A DNA stretch of 64,000 nt, from positions 1-64,000 of the forward strand of contig CAZBHS010000005.1 in the NCBI GenBank assembly GCA_964491915.1, written 5' to 3'. This document shows, piece by piece, positions 54,071 to 63,313 of the stretch. The notes beneath the pieces are model-generated. The model worked only from the letters and a program-made list of their open reading frames with translations, searched no databases and was not told the origin of the DNA. The stretch's first letter is position 1. The number at the start of each line of letters is the position of its first letter. This DNA comes from JAHELQ01 sp964491915. Lineage in GTDB: Bacteria; Acidobacteriota; Aminicenantia; UBA2199. A program made the translations under genes and the position numbers.

Positions 54071-54099
54071 ATCATACATCATTATAAATTTTAATTCAA
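54071..54099 (-). promoter_or_regulatory. Putative promoter of the response regulator gene
   Basis: TTGAAT (54094-54099, minus strand), a 17-nt spacer and TATGAT (54071-54076), with a leader of about 85 nt. Confidence 0.6.
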
Positions 54100-54195
54100 G
54101 GTTTTCACAGGATTTTTTTAATACGACTAAACATATCTCAAATCCCGTATCCTGTACTTTTTCAATTTTTTTTTTGAAATAAAAACTTTAGTAAG

Positions 54196-54224
54196 TTACA
54201 ATTGTGCTTTAGGCACAATATATT
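54196..54224 (+). promoter_or_regulatory. Promoter of the 54242 precursor with an operator-like palindrome in the spacer
   Basis: TTACAA (54196-54201), a 17-nt spacer and TATATT (54219-54224). The perfect inverted repeat ATTGTGC-TTTAG-GCACAAT (54201-54219) covers the spacer exactly, suggesting a repressor site. Confidence 0.6.
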
Positions 54225-54241
54225 ATAAAAAGGAGTAATTT

Positions 54242-54478
54242 ATGAAATCAAAGAAACTTAACAGGAAACTATCTCTCAAAAAACAGACCGTCGTCCATCT
54301 CAACAATGACGAACAGCTCGACATCAAAGCTGGCGCAGATGTGATCAAAACTTGCGGCATTGCCTGCGTAACCATCGCCTATTCCTGCAATCGTACAGGC
54401 TGCGCTCCTTGCCCGCCGACCGATTGCGCTTGGCCAAGCCAGGATGTTTATACCTGCACCCCGAGCTGCACTCCCTGA
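54242..54478 (+). CDS. Class I lanthipeptide precursor with its own LanC downstream
   Basis: 78 aa. The leader has NRKLSLKKQTVVHL, the same family as the other two, but ends LDIKAGA rather than Gly-Gly. The core of about 46 residues (DVIKTCGIACVTIAYSCNRT ... CTPSCTP) has 8 Cys and 10 Ser/Thr. SD AAGGAG. LanC follows after 64 bp with a hairpin between them. No dehydratase is encoded nearby. Confidence 0.9.
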   Translation: MKSKKLNRKLSLKKQTVVHLNNDEQLDIKAGADVIKTCGIACVTIAYSCNRTGCAPCPPTDCAWPSQDVYTCTPSCTP

Positions 54479-54494
54479 TCGGGATTAAGAAAAC

Positions 54495-54518
54495 GCCGGG
54501 GGGATCACGCCCTCCGGC
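54495..54518 (+). terminator. Hairpin between precursor and LanC (attenuator or RNA-processing site)
   Basis: A 9-bp stem (GCCGGGGGG with CCCTCCGGC, including one G-U pair) around a 6-nt loop, with no T-tract. Such partial terminators after a precursor commonly let the precursor mRNA outnumber the enzyme mRNA; that use here is inferred. Confidence 0.5.
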
Positions 54519-54542
54519 AAACCAATCCAGTAGAGATGAACA

Positions 54543-55763
54543 ATGACATGGAAACCAATCATTAGCGGAGAAGAGGCGCTGCCATTGGCAGAGAAAATCG
54601 TTCAATTCGCCCAAATTTTGAAAAACCAATCACAATTACCTTCAGACATCGGCCTGTTGACCGGCCGCATGGGGATCGTCCTATTTTTGTACTATTATTC
54701 CCTCTACGCAAAACAAGAGGAATCCCGAGATATAGCGTTTGAATTGATCGGAGGAATTTTCGATCAAATCGAAACCTCCGAAGTGCCCCACACGTTTTGC
54801 GAGGGGCTGGCGGGAATCGGTTGGGGGTTGAATCATTTGATGCGGCAGGGCTTCATCGAAGCCGACATCGACGACCTCTTCGCTGAGTTGGATCAGTTTT
54901 CGGCAGAGGTGCTAGAGCGCCACATCCAGGACTCGAACTTCGACTACCTTCAAGGAGCGGTGGGAATCGGCCTCTATCTTTTAGAACGGCATCCGCGGCA
55001 ACCGGCGATGGATAGCCTGCAAACATTGTTGGACAGTCTCGAACAGAAGGCGGTCCGGGGACCAAACAACACCGTCCACTGGCAGACCCTCATCGATCCT
55101 TCGGACGGAACCATGGGATGCAACTTCAGTCTGTCGCACGGCATGTCGGGTATCGTCAACCTGTTGACACGGATGGCCGGAATAGACCGGTTTAGACCGC
55201 GGGCAACACCGCTGATCGACGGCGCTTGCGCTTACCTTTTAGAGCGACAATTCGGGGATCCGGGGCTCAATTCTCTTTTCCCCAGCATAACGTCTCCAAA
55301 AGATTCCCCATCATATAGCCGTCTCGCCTGGTGCTACGGCGACCTGGGAGTGGCGCTGGGGTTCTCGCACGCAGGAGAGGCCACAAACAACAATTTATGG
55401 CAAAAAACCGCGAGAGAAATATTTTTGCATTCAGAGAAACGAAGAGAACAGCGACAAACCGGTGTCCAGGACGCTTGCGTTTGTCACGGCAGCGCCGGTA
55501 ACGCCCATATTTTCAACCGGGCCTTTCAAAGGCTTGGCGACGCATCGATGCGGGAGGCGGCAGTCTATTGGTTGAACGAAAGTCTCGATCACGCCAAATA
55601 CCCGGACGGTTACGCCGGCTATAAAATGCGCCACCCGGAGATCAAAGGGGGCTGGCAACCGGAGGCAAACCTACTTGAAGGGATTGCCGGTCTAGGACTC
55701 GTCTTCATATCCGCTATCTCCAACATCGAGCCGGCATGGGACCAATGCCTCATGATCGGCTGA
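54543..55763 (+). CDS. LanC-family lanthionine cyclase (set C)
   Basis: 406 aa. Zinc ligands are complete: His in NFSLSHGMSGIVN, Cys in LAWCYGDLGVALG, Cys-His in ACVCHGSAGNAHI. The C-terminus (NIEPAWDQCLMIG) and many stretches (FCEGLAGIGWGLNHLMRQGF) match the set B LanC, so the two arose by duplication. It follows the precursor on the same strand. Dehydration must be done by a LanB elsewhere, most likely set B. Confidence 0.93.
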   Translation: MTWKPIISGEEALPLAEKIVQFAQILKNQSQLPSDIGLLTGRMGIVLFLYYYSLYAKQEESRDIAFELIGGIFDQIETSEVPHTFCEGLAGIGWGLNHLMRQGFIEADIDDLFAELDQFSAEVLERHIQDSNFDYLQGAVGIGLYLLERHPRQPAMDSLQTLLDSLEQKAVRGPNNTVHWQTLIDPSDGTMGCNFSLSHGMSGIVNLLTRMAGIDRFRPRATPLIDGACAYLLERQFGDPGLNSLFPSITSPKDSPSYSRLAWCYGDLGVALGFSHAGEATNNNLWQKTAREIFLHSEKRREQRQTGVQDACVCHGSAGNAHIFNRAFQRLGDASMREAAVYWLNESLDHAKYPDGYAGYKMRHPEIKGGWQPEANLLEGIAGLGLVFISAISNIEPAWDQCLMIG

Positions 55764-55774
55764 GACTCTTTTGG

Positions 55775-55947
55775 TGTAAAGAATCATTACAACATAAAAT
55801 AAAGAAAAACCAACATCTATCAGCGCCTCAGCTTTTTTGGAGAGTTGTGTAAAAGGTCATTACAATAAAAATAAAATCACCCCAAATAGTTATAGACTTT
55901 AACTTTTAATCCAAAAGCCCAGATTAACTCTGTAAAGAATTTTTACA
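55775..55947. promoter_or_regulatory. Three copies of the palindrome TGTAA-N7-TTACA
   Basis: Sites at 55775-55791, 55848-55864 and 55931-55947 have identical geometry: TGTAA, 7 nt, TTACA. They are 73 and 83 bp apart (start to start). The first two also share flanking bases. They lie after the set C lanC gene, in a 497-bp region with no gene. The arrangement suggests binding sites of a dimeric regulator, or a decayed tandem repeat. Confidence 0.6.
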
Positions 55948-56058
55948 CAGCACAAATTCCACCTAAAGAGAAGAGGGCCTACTTATCCTTCAAATACCGG
56001 TTGAATAAAAAATCACTACAGATTCCCATAGAAATGGCAATGATATTGCTTACTACTT

Positions 56059-56139
56059 TGTGGGGCGTGTCCCCACAGAAACGCAAAGGCAAACAATTTG
56101 AAAGATACAGTGCCGGATCTAGGCCAAGATCCGGCACTG
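56059..56139. repeat. Two adjacent perfect hairpins in a gene-free region
   Basis: Hairpin 1: TGTGGGG (56059-56065) with CCCCACA (56071-56077). Hairpin 2: 13-bp arms (56108-56120 and 56127-56139) with core GTGCCGGATCT, perfect. Neither has a T-tract in the expected place, so they are not plain terminators. A short plus-strand frame (56001-56225) across them has no ribosome-binding site and is not believed. The rest of 55764-56260 holds only the three TGTAA palindromes. Confidence 0.65.
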
Positions 56140-56260
56140 AAATCTCCTACCTTCCGATAATTCAACAAAAACTAAAATCACACAAAGAGACATCTATTGA
56201 TCAAACCATGTTTTTCATGATATAACGGTGGTGTAACAAATCCCCTGTACAGGAAGAGGA

Positions 56261-58192
56261 ATGAAAGCGATAGGCTTGATTGTAATGATTTTATTCGCAA
56301 GCAGTATGTTGGTCCCGGCAGAAAAAGTGACAATTATTGGTAATAATGATATACAAAAATGTCACACCTCAGCGCCACTCGCCGGCACAGACGCAGAACC
56401 GTCCCGCGACATTGCCATCACCGGCGATTCCATTGTTCCCCGTCTTACATGCAAAGAAGATGGAAACCTAATCCTAACGGTCCGGCTAAATGTGAAAAAC
56501 CTGGGAACGACTGATATGGAAGATGACTTCAAGATCAGTATCCAGGACGATACAGGCAACTTTCTGGAGGGGTATTGGCAATACGACTTCAACGGCCCCC
56601 TACCTATCCCCGCCTCTTCTCCAAATACCTCCGGCGTTTCAATTCTCTGGCCATTGACGAACCGGGAATGTTCGATCCGCTTTTCCGCCGCCATAGACAC
56701 AGCGGAGGAGATAGAAGAGTCTTCTGAAGAAAACAATACCGCCTCCCTGGATTTCACTCAGAAATTAGTAAATATAGGAATCGATTCCATTTCTTCAACC
56801 AGCGCCGGCGACGGTCTGGAGTCGATTCAGGTGGTTATTGAAAACACCGGCTGCGGAATCATCGACGCACCGTTCATCCTCAGCGTAGAGGACAATAGCG
56901 GAAACATCCAGCGGCAAACGATCACAGCGCTACCGCGGGCAAAACATACAGTCACATTCGAGAATTGGCCCGCCGCCTGCGCCGCCGAAGAGCGCACATT
57001 TACAATTATCGCCGACGCCAGCGATCAAATGTGCGAGTCGGATGCCGCGGACAATACCTTCACCGCAACTCTAGCGAATACCAACCCGGATCTAGCGGTT
57101 GACGTAGCTGTGGAAATGGATTGCCAGGAGGATGGAAAAATCCGGGGGATGTTCACGTTAAAAATCACAAATTCCAGCGAGGTGGATATAACAAAAGATT
57201 TCTTCGTTTCCATTGACGACGGTAGAGGATGGCAAATAGAAAAACAATTCCAGAAAGAACTTGGCGGCAATCTGCCTATCAAGAAAGGAGAAACAAAGGA
57301 ATTGACAGTGGACTGGACCCGCGATTTCTCGATCAAACCCATGATTATGGAATTCCCTGATCTGCAAATCATTGTGGACAGCAAAGAACAAATCGATGAA
57401 TGCGACGCGACAAACAATAGTGTATTACAGCGCTACACTCTGCAGGTCCCCAACCTCAACCTTCTCTCCTTCACCCCCACATGCGTCACCGATGATTATT
57501 ACCAGGTGATACTGGTGATAGAAAACAGCGGCGGAGCCGATATTGAAGACGACTTTTCCATCCAGATTACCGACAACGACGAAAAAAAACAGATAAAGAC
57601 CTTTTCCGAAATAGAGGGCATCTTGCCGTTCAAAGCCGGCAGCCGACAGACAGTCTTGTTCGACACCTGGGACGTGGACCAGGCGCCGGCGCTCCTGGAA
57701 CTGGAATGCCGACTGGATTATAACCGTCAATTGGCGGAAACAGATCCCAACGACAACAACAAGCGCGGCAATATCCAGGTATTCGACATGGAGATCACCG
57801 ATTTCAAAGCCGGTTCAAAGGTCAAAACCACTAAAGAGGGACAGGTGGTGGAAGGCTTCTTCACAATCACCATAACAAACTCCGGTTTGAGCGCCATTTC
57901 CGATGATTTCGCCATTCAGGTGGTGGACCGCGAGGGCTGGCGCACTGAAAGACAATTCGCCGCGGACTTGAATGGAGTTCTTCCTCTAGCCCCCGGACAG
58001 AGCCAAACCGTCACGATCCCCTGGGACCATGACTTTTCCATCCATCCGCCGGCCTATACATTTAAAAATATTTCGGTGATCATCGATTCCCAATCGGATA
58101 TTTGCGAGTGCGACGGTACGAACAATCAGGCATTTACCGAATACCAATACTCAGACTTTTCGCTGTTGATGCAAATTCCGTTAAGCCATTAA
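56261..58192 (+). CDS. Secreted CARDB-repeat protein
   Basis: 643 aa with a signal peptide (MKAIGLIVMILFASSMLVPA). The mature protein is four to five Ig-like CARDB units of about 120 residues, each ending in the acidic-Asn signature: EESSEENNTA, ESDAADNTFT, ECDATNNSVL, ETDPNDNNKR, ECDGTNNQAF. There are paired Cys inside units (SCTNC-like CGEIDAP). CARDB domains are extracellular binding or spacer modules. It is the first gene of the envelope module. Confidence 0.85.
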   Translation: MKAIGLIVMILFASSMLVPAEKVTIIGNNDIQKCHTSAPLAGTDAEPSRDIAITGDSIVPRLTCKEDGNLILTVRLNVKNLGTTDMEDDFKISIQDDTGNFLEGYWQYDFNGPLPIPASSPNTSGVSILWPLTNRECSIRFSAAIDTAEEIEESSEENNTASLDFTQKLVNIGIDSISSTSAGDGLESIQVVIENTGCGIIDAPFILSVEDNSGNIQRQTITALPRAKHTVTFENWPAACAAEERTFTIIADASDQMCESDAADNTFTATLANTNPDLAVDVAVEMDCQEDGKIRGMFTLKITNSSEVDITKDFFVSIDDGRGWQIEKQFQKELGGNLPIKKGETKELTVDWTRDFSIKPMIMEFPDLQIIVDSKEQIDECDATNNSVLQRYTLQVPNLNLLSFTPTCVTDDYYQVILVIENSGGADIEDDFSIQITDNDEKKQIKTFSEIEGILPFKAGSRQTVLFDTWDVDQAPALLELECRLDYNRQLAETDPNDNNKRGNIQVFDMEITDFKAGSKVKTTKEGQVVEGFFTITITNSGLSAISDDFAIQVVDREGWRTERQFAADLNGVLPLAPGQSQTVTIPWDHDFSIHPPAYTFKNISVIIDSQSDICECDGTNNQAFTEYQYSDFSLLMQIPLSH

Positions 58193-58314
58193 ACAAAAAA
58201 AACAAAATCTAAACTTTTTTTATAGAAATGGTATATAAAAAAATATCTTATTATAGTAAAATCTAGAGCGTATCGTCTTACCAATTATTTGATAAAGTTT
58301 GAGGAGTTATTACA

Positions 58315-60687
58315 ATGAGAAAATTCTGGATTGTAGTATTATGCCCAATAATACTGCTAAGCGCGTGCTTCAAGACGAAAGACGAAAAAAGTGAAACAGA
58401 GAAAAAAGACAAAATCTTCTTGATGGGAACCGCCATGTATCGCCTCAATTGGACCAATGTGGAGGGGAATGATATCCGCTTCCGCTATAGTGATTTAGGT
58501 CTTCCGGCGGATTTTTCCACCCGCGAACGGGCTTCGCTGATGGTGGATGGAACATTCGGTAACGGCAATTATACTATCGACGGTTTCCTCAATTACGATC
58601 CTGAAAACCGGATTACCGAGCCCCCACTCGAGTTTTTACTCAAAGTGGGAAACGACCGGATTTACGCTGCTGTGGGCGATTATCGCTTAGGCTTGTTCCC
58701 CGACTCTGTATTCACCCGGTACCAGCATCCCTTTAGAGGTGTTATCCTGGGGAGCCGGGGTAAATACTTCGGCGCTGAAATCATCGGCGGAAAAGCCAGA
58801 GGTGAAACCGGCATCGAAGAATTACCCGGAGACTCCGGCGCAGGCCCTTACTATTTAGGCGAGTCTCCTATCCTGCGGGGCAGCGAGATGGTCTATCTAG
58901 TTGTCAAGAGCGCCTCGAACCCGGACCTGGAAGTCAAACGCATTCCTATGGTTCGCAATCAGGATTACTACATGGATTATGACCGGGGAGCCATTATCTT
59001 CAACTCGCCGATATACCCCATCGATGAATTGGGAAACCCGGTGTTTATTTTGACCACCTACCAATTTGAATCCATTGTCGGCCGCTTTACCAGGGCGGTG
59101 TTCGGGTTGAACGCTTACGCGGCTCCGTGGGAGTTCCTGAAGTTGAACTTCACCTATCTAGCCGACGCGGACGGTTCCTTGAGTCTCGAGGACGCCATCG
59201 ACCAACGGCGCGGCATCTACAGTTTCGGGCTGAATGTCGATTCGAAGACCGTCAAGTTTTTCAGCGAATTCGCCTTTAGCCGCGAACCGGGATTCGAACG
59301 TCAAGATGGATTCTTCGGAGGAGGTACGGTCGATATCTCGAAGAAACTCCACCTCTACTTCAACGCCTGGTCCATCGATCGCGAATTCCCCACCTTCGCC
59401 AACAAACAAATGGAATATGGCTATGGTTTGATGCAAATATTTCCCTCTTACGCCGAACGAAGCGTTTTCCTCTCCCCCTTTCAGTTCACCCGTAATCTAG
59501 GAGCGGAGCTCTACCCCTTCTCATTGGCGCGCCTGTCATTAGACGAGAAAGAGGCCCACGGGTTTATCGAATATGAAGACGACACAAACACATTCAGCGC
59601 CGGTTACGGAACAGAGGAGGAGATACTCACCGAATTGGTTTCCCGCACCCTCTACGCCTCCGGTTTCCATAACGGCGCCACCACCAAAGCCTGGGGCAAA
59701 TTCCAATTGACCAACAAATATGACCGTGAGAGAAGCCAGGTGGACAACCGCACCCATGAATTTTTGCTGGGGGTGCGCCAACGGGCCTGGAAAGGCCAAA
59801 AGGGCGAAGTGTTCGTGCAAGCGGATTATAGCGGGCAAAGATTGGATGATTTCCTGGAATTGGCCCCCAACACATTCCGCAGCACCGCCTCGATTTTCAC
59901 CGAATACTTGACCAACGGCGAAGGGGTGTTCGCCGGCTACCGCAAAGAGCGGCTCACCAATCGCGACCTCGACCAAGTGCAAACCGAAAACGACATCTAC
60001 GAAGTGGGAGTCCGCAGCCACCTCTACAAAGGCTTCTTCCTGGACAGCCGCTTCCGCTACGAACATGGCAACGGCAGCGCCGGCGAATCCAACAACCAGA
60101 TTCTCTCGGTAGGCGGGGGCATCGAAACCGCCAAATTCCGCGCCATGGCCCGTTACGAAATCCAGACGAACAAACGGGACCAGGACGAAGGCAGACGGCA
60201 TCTCTGGTCGCTATCGCTATTCGGAACCCCATTGAAAGGTCTGAACTTCAACCTACGCTACTATCGCCAATTGGGCAAAGAGGAAGTTCCATACTCTTTG
60301 AACGAACGGTCGGAAGAACAATTGAGCGCCCGCGTCCTCTGGCGCGCCAGCCGCATTCTGTCCTTCTACTCCCAATGGCGCTACGATACAAATATCGAGC
60401 TTTACCCTCCCCTTGACCGCACCAAGAGTAATTCTTTGGCATCGGTCCAGGGCTTGAAACTCAGACTCAACAAAAAATTGGAATTTCTCGCCAATTACAA
60501 ACTCCTCAAAATCTGGGGTCCCATCGAGAACCGCAAACAATCCGCGGCCGCTGAAATGGGATACCTGCTGTTCAAGAACTTGCGTGTTGGAGTCGGGGCT
60601 GAAATCATCGATTTCGAAGATCCCTTCAACCAGGACCTCAACTACCATTCCACCGTCGGCTACCTCAAATTGATGGGACTTTTTTAA
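58315..60687 (+). CDS. Lipoprotein with predicted outer-membrane beta-barrel
   Basis: 790 aa. The N-terminus is a lipoprotein signal (MRKFWIVVLCPIILLSAC). The long C-terminal two-thirds show alternating strand patterns ending in aromatic residues (LKLNFTYLADADGSL, KLHLYFNAWSIDREF, FFLDSRFRYEHGNGS, GLNFNLRYYRQLGKE) and end NYHSTVGYLKLMGLF, as in outer-membrane barrels. No known enzyme motif. It lies 1 bp before the reading frame that leads into the DUF11 protein, in one operon. Confidence 0.72.
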   Translation: MRKFWIVVLCPIILLSACFKTKDEKSETEKKDKIFLMGTAMYRLNWTNVEGNDIRFRYSDLGLPADFSTRERASLMVDGTFGNGNYTIDGFLNYDPENRITEPPLEFLLKVGNDRIYAAVGDYRLGLFPDSVFTRYQHPFRGVILGSRGKYFGAEIIGGKARGETGIEELPGDSGAGPYYLGESPILRGSEMVYLVVKSASNPDLEVKRIPMVRNQDYYMDYDRGAIIFNSPIYPIDELGNPVFILTTYQFESIVGRFTRAVFGLNAYAAPWEFLKLNFTYLADADGSLSLEDAIDQRRGIYSFGLNVDSKTVKFFSEFAFSREPGFERQDGFFGGGTVDISKKLHLYFNAWSIDREFPTFANKQMEYGYGLMQIFPSYAERSVFLSPFQFTRNLGAELYPFSLARLSLDEKEAHGFIEYEDDTNTFSAGYGTEEEILTELVSRTLYASGFHNGATTKAWGKFQLTNKYDRERSQVDNRTHEFLLGVRQRAWKGQKGEVFVQADYSGQRLDDFLELAPNTFRSTASIFTEYLTNGEGVFAGYRKERLTNRDLDQVQTENDIYEVGVRSHLYKGFFLDSRFRYEHGNGSAGESNNQILSVGGGIETAKFRAMARYEIQTNKRDQDEGRRHLWSLSLFGTPLKGLNFNLRYYRQLGKEEVPYSLNERSEEQLSARVLWRASRILSFYSQWRYDTNIELYPPLDRTKSNSLASVQGLKLRLNKKLEFLANYKLLKIWGPIENRKQSAAAEMGYLLFKNLRVGVGAEIIDFEDPFNQDLNYHSTVGYLKLMGLF

Positions 60688-60751
60688 AGTGGAGGCCTTG
60701 ATGAATTTATTATACAAGCGACATAAACAAACAAAAAAAAAGGAGAAGGCA

Positions 60752-63313
60752 ATGAAGACCGGCATCTTAATGCTTTCGGTATTTCTAATATATCTTTTAA
60801 CCGGCTCACTGTGGGCCGGCGATTCCAGGGACAATCCAATCACGGTCCCATACTGTGACGGTTCCACCGTGGAGATTTATCCCTATAGTTACGTCACCCC
60901 CGGTGGCGGAACTCCGTTTATCACGTACAATTCCCTGGTCACACCCGTGCCCGGCGGCTACCGTTACGCGTTCGAAGATCTGGACGATAACGATTACAAC
61001 GACATTATCATCGAATTGCGGGTCAAAGGGGAACAAACAGAAGCTCCGTGGTTGGAGGTGGAATTCATCTCCAAGGACGCCGGTTACCTACATTGGATCC
61101 ATGTGGTGATCAACGGTTCGGCCCAGTTGGTGTTCAAAGCCGAAGCAGCATCGCCCGGCGACGTGTTCACCGTCCAACTACCGGCCAATCGATGCCCGCG
61201 ATTCACCATCGGTAAAAAATTCTCTACATCCACCGCGTTACCGGAAGACGAATTGGACATCACATTGGACATCGAGAACGACTCCAATTTCGTCGCCCGC
61301 GATGTCTCGATCATCGACGCACTCTCCCCCTACCTCGAATACATCAGCGACGATTCCGGTGTCTCCCCGCTCCGACAGGGTAATCAATTCACCTGGACGA
61401 TCCCCCAATTGGGTATCGGAGAGCGAAAAACCATCCGCGCCACAGTGAAAGTCGCGGCCGACGCTCCGGCAGGCGCCATCGACAACCAGGCGTTCCTCTC
61501 CCATCAGAGCCTGCCCCAGCCCATTCCCTCCAACACCGCCACCCTCACCGTCGAAGAGAAACCAGTGGAAAAAAGCGCGCAATTCTCAATCACCAAAAGC
61601 TTCTCCGTCCCCATGGCGATTCCCGGAGACGAACTGGACATCGCGCTAGAGGTCAAAAACAGCTCCAACTTCATTGCCCAGAACATCTCGATCACCGACG
61701 ACCTATCGCCCTACCTCGAATACCTCGGCGACGACTCGGGCTTCGCCCACGCCAAGCAGGGGAACCGGCATCTCTGGACAATCCCCAAACTGCGAATCAA
61801 TGAACGCAAGAACTTTAACATACACGTCAAAGTGACAAACAACGCCCCGGCGGGAACCATTCTCAACCGGGCCTACGTGTCCCATCAAAGCCTTCGCTCC
61901 GATATCCCGTCCAACGAAGCGACCCTCGAGATTCAGGACATCGAGGTCATGCTGCTCAAGACAGTGGACAAGACGTCGGCCAAACCGGGCGACGAGCTCA
62001 CTTATACCCTGACGGTGAAGAACCTATCGTCACGATCCCTGGAAGGCCTGGATATCAACGATCAATTGCCCGGTCAATTGGAATTTGCCCGGCAAGAGGG
62101 ATCGCTCACCTTTTCCAATGACAACGGCAATCTGCGCTGGAAGGGCACGATAGCCGCCAAAAGCGAAGCCACCGTGCGCTTCACCACCCGTATCCGGTCA
62201 TATGTCGTCAAAGGCACCGCGATCCTCAACAAAGCGGAGCTGGAGACCGGCCTTCTGCCCGAAGCGGTGACCTCCAACACCGTCACCACAACCATTACCG
62301 CCGACCCCATCTCCGGCTCCTCGGTGCGCTTCACCAAGCGGGCGGAAGTTCCCCAGTCGGACATCGGGCGCATCGTCCGCTTCCGGTTGACAGTGCAAAA
62401 CCGTTCCGGCTCTCCCCTTGTGAATCCGGTGTTGGAAGACATCCTGCCACAGGGTTTTCAATACGTCGCCGGTTCATCGCTCCTCGATGGTATAAAAATC
62501 CAGGATCCACAAGGCCGAAGCACGATTCGCTGGCAGATTCCCCTCATCGGGGCCGGCCAAACCGCTGTATTGCGGTTCCAATTGGTGATCGGCGCCGACG
62601 CCAAACGGGGCAAGAACATCAACCGGGCGGTCCTGACCACCATGGATACCAGCGGCCAGAGCTTGAGGTTGGAAGCGTCGGCTTTTATCAATGTCTCCAC
62701 CTCCAGCTTCGTATTCTACAGCGGAGTCGAGGGTTATGTATTCCTGGACCGCGACGAAGACGAATTCCTGGGTGGCGGCGACGTACCCCTCGCCGGCATC
62801 GAGGTCCGCCTCTCCACCGGAGAGCAGGCCCATACCGATAAAAACGGCCGCTATTCCTTCGAGAACCTCAATCCCGGCGAATACGCCGTCGGCATCAACA
62901 CCGCCACTCTACCGCCCAAATACATCCCCGCCTCCAGAACTCCGGTGCTGGTGGTCTTGAGCGACGGCCTCACCGACCAGGTGGATTTCGCCACTAAATT
63001 GGAACGGGAGGATATCCCCACCAACGCCCGGTTGGAGGGACGCGTATTTTTCGACAAAAATCGCGATAAAGCCTTCAACGGCAACGACCTCCTGGCCGAG
63101 ACATTCAAAGCCAGCCTGGACGGAAAACTCCAATGCGCCGGTAAAAAAGGCACATTCGTGTTTTCCCATATCGAACCGGGCGATCACCGCCTCAGAATCG
63201 ATTACGACGGCGGCGCAATCGAAAAACAGATCACAATAATAAAAGGTAATAATACAATAGACATACCCCTGCGTTTTAGCGGGATTTCCATCATCATAAG
63301 GGGGGAAAAATGA
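60752..63313 (+). CDS. Secreted DUF11-repeat protein with SdrD/Cna-B-like C-terminal units
   Basis: 853 aa from the ATG at 60752, which has SD AAGGAGAAGG and gives a signal peptide (MKTGILMLSVFLIYLLTGSL); a GTG further upstream is less likely. About four DUF11/COG1361 units follow (FTIGKKFSTSTALPEDELDI, FSITKSFSVPMAIPGDELDI, LLKTVDKTSAKPGDELTYTL, RFTKRAEVPQSDIGRIVRFR), then two SdrD-like B units (GVEGYVFLDRDEDEFLGGGD, LEGRVFFDKNRDKAFNGNDL). It ends 4 bp past the next start (ATGA). Confidence 0.88.
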   Translation: MKTGILMLSVFLIYLLTGSLWAGDSRDNPITVPYCDGSTVEIYPYSYVTPGGGTPFITYNSLVTPVPGGYRYAFEDLDDNDYNDIIIELRVKGEQTEAPWLEVEFISKDAGYLHWIHVVINGSAQLVFKAEAASPGDVFTVQLPANRCPRFTIGKKFSTSTALPEDELDITLDIENDSNFVARDVSIIDALSPYLEYISDDSGVSPLRQGNQFTWTIPQLGIGERKTIRATVKVAADAPAGAIDNQAFLSHQSLPQPIPSNTATLTVEEKPVEKSAQFSITKSFSVPMAIPGDELDIALEVKNSSNFIAQNISITDDLSPYLEYLGDDSGFAHAKQGNRHLWTIPKLRINERKNFNIHVKVTNNAPAGTILNRAYVSHQSLRSDIPSNEATLEIQDIEVMLLKTVDKTSAKPGDELTYTLTVKNLSSRSLEGLDINDQLPGQLEFARQEGSLTFSNDNGNLRWKGTIAAKSEATVRFTTRIRSYVVKGTAILNKAELETGLLPEAVTSNTVTTTITADPISGSSVRFTKRAEVPQSDIGRIVRFRLTVQNRSGSPLVNPVLEDILPQGFQYVAGSSLLDGIKIQDPQGRSTIRWQIPLIGAGQTAVLRFQLVIGADAKRGKNINRAVLTTMDTSGQSLRLEASAFINVSTSSFVFYSGVEGYVFLDRDEDEFLGGGDVPLAGIEVRLSTGEQAHTDKNGRYSFENLNPGEYAVGINTATLPPKYIPASRTPVLVVLSDGLTDQVDFATKLEREDIPTNARLEGRVFFDKNRDKAFNGNDLLAETFKASLDGKLQCAGKKGTFVFSHIEPGDHRLRIDYDGGAIEKQITIIKGNNTIDIPLRFSGISIIIRGEK

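Noticed and set aside
54206..54226. GGCAC near the 54242 promoter looked like a sigma-54 -24 element, attractive because an NtrC-type regulator is divergent.
   Set aside because: The required GC of the -12 element (TTGC) is absent at the correct spacing.
56001..56225. Short plus-strand frame of 74 codons.
   Set aside because: No ribosome-binding site and it crosses two perfect hairpins, so it is more likely non-coding.
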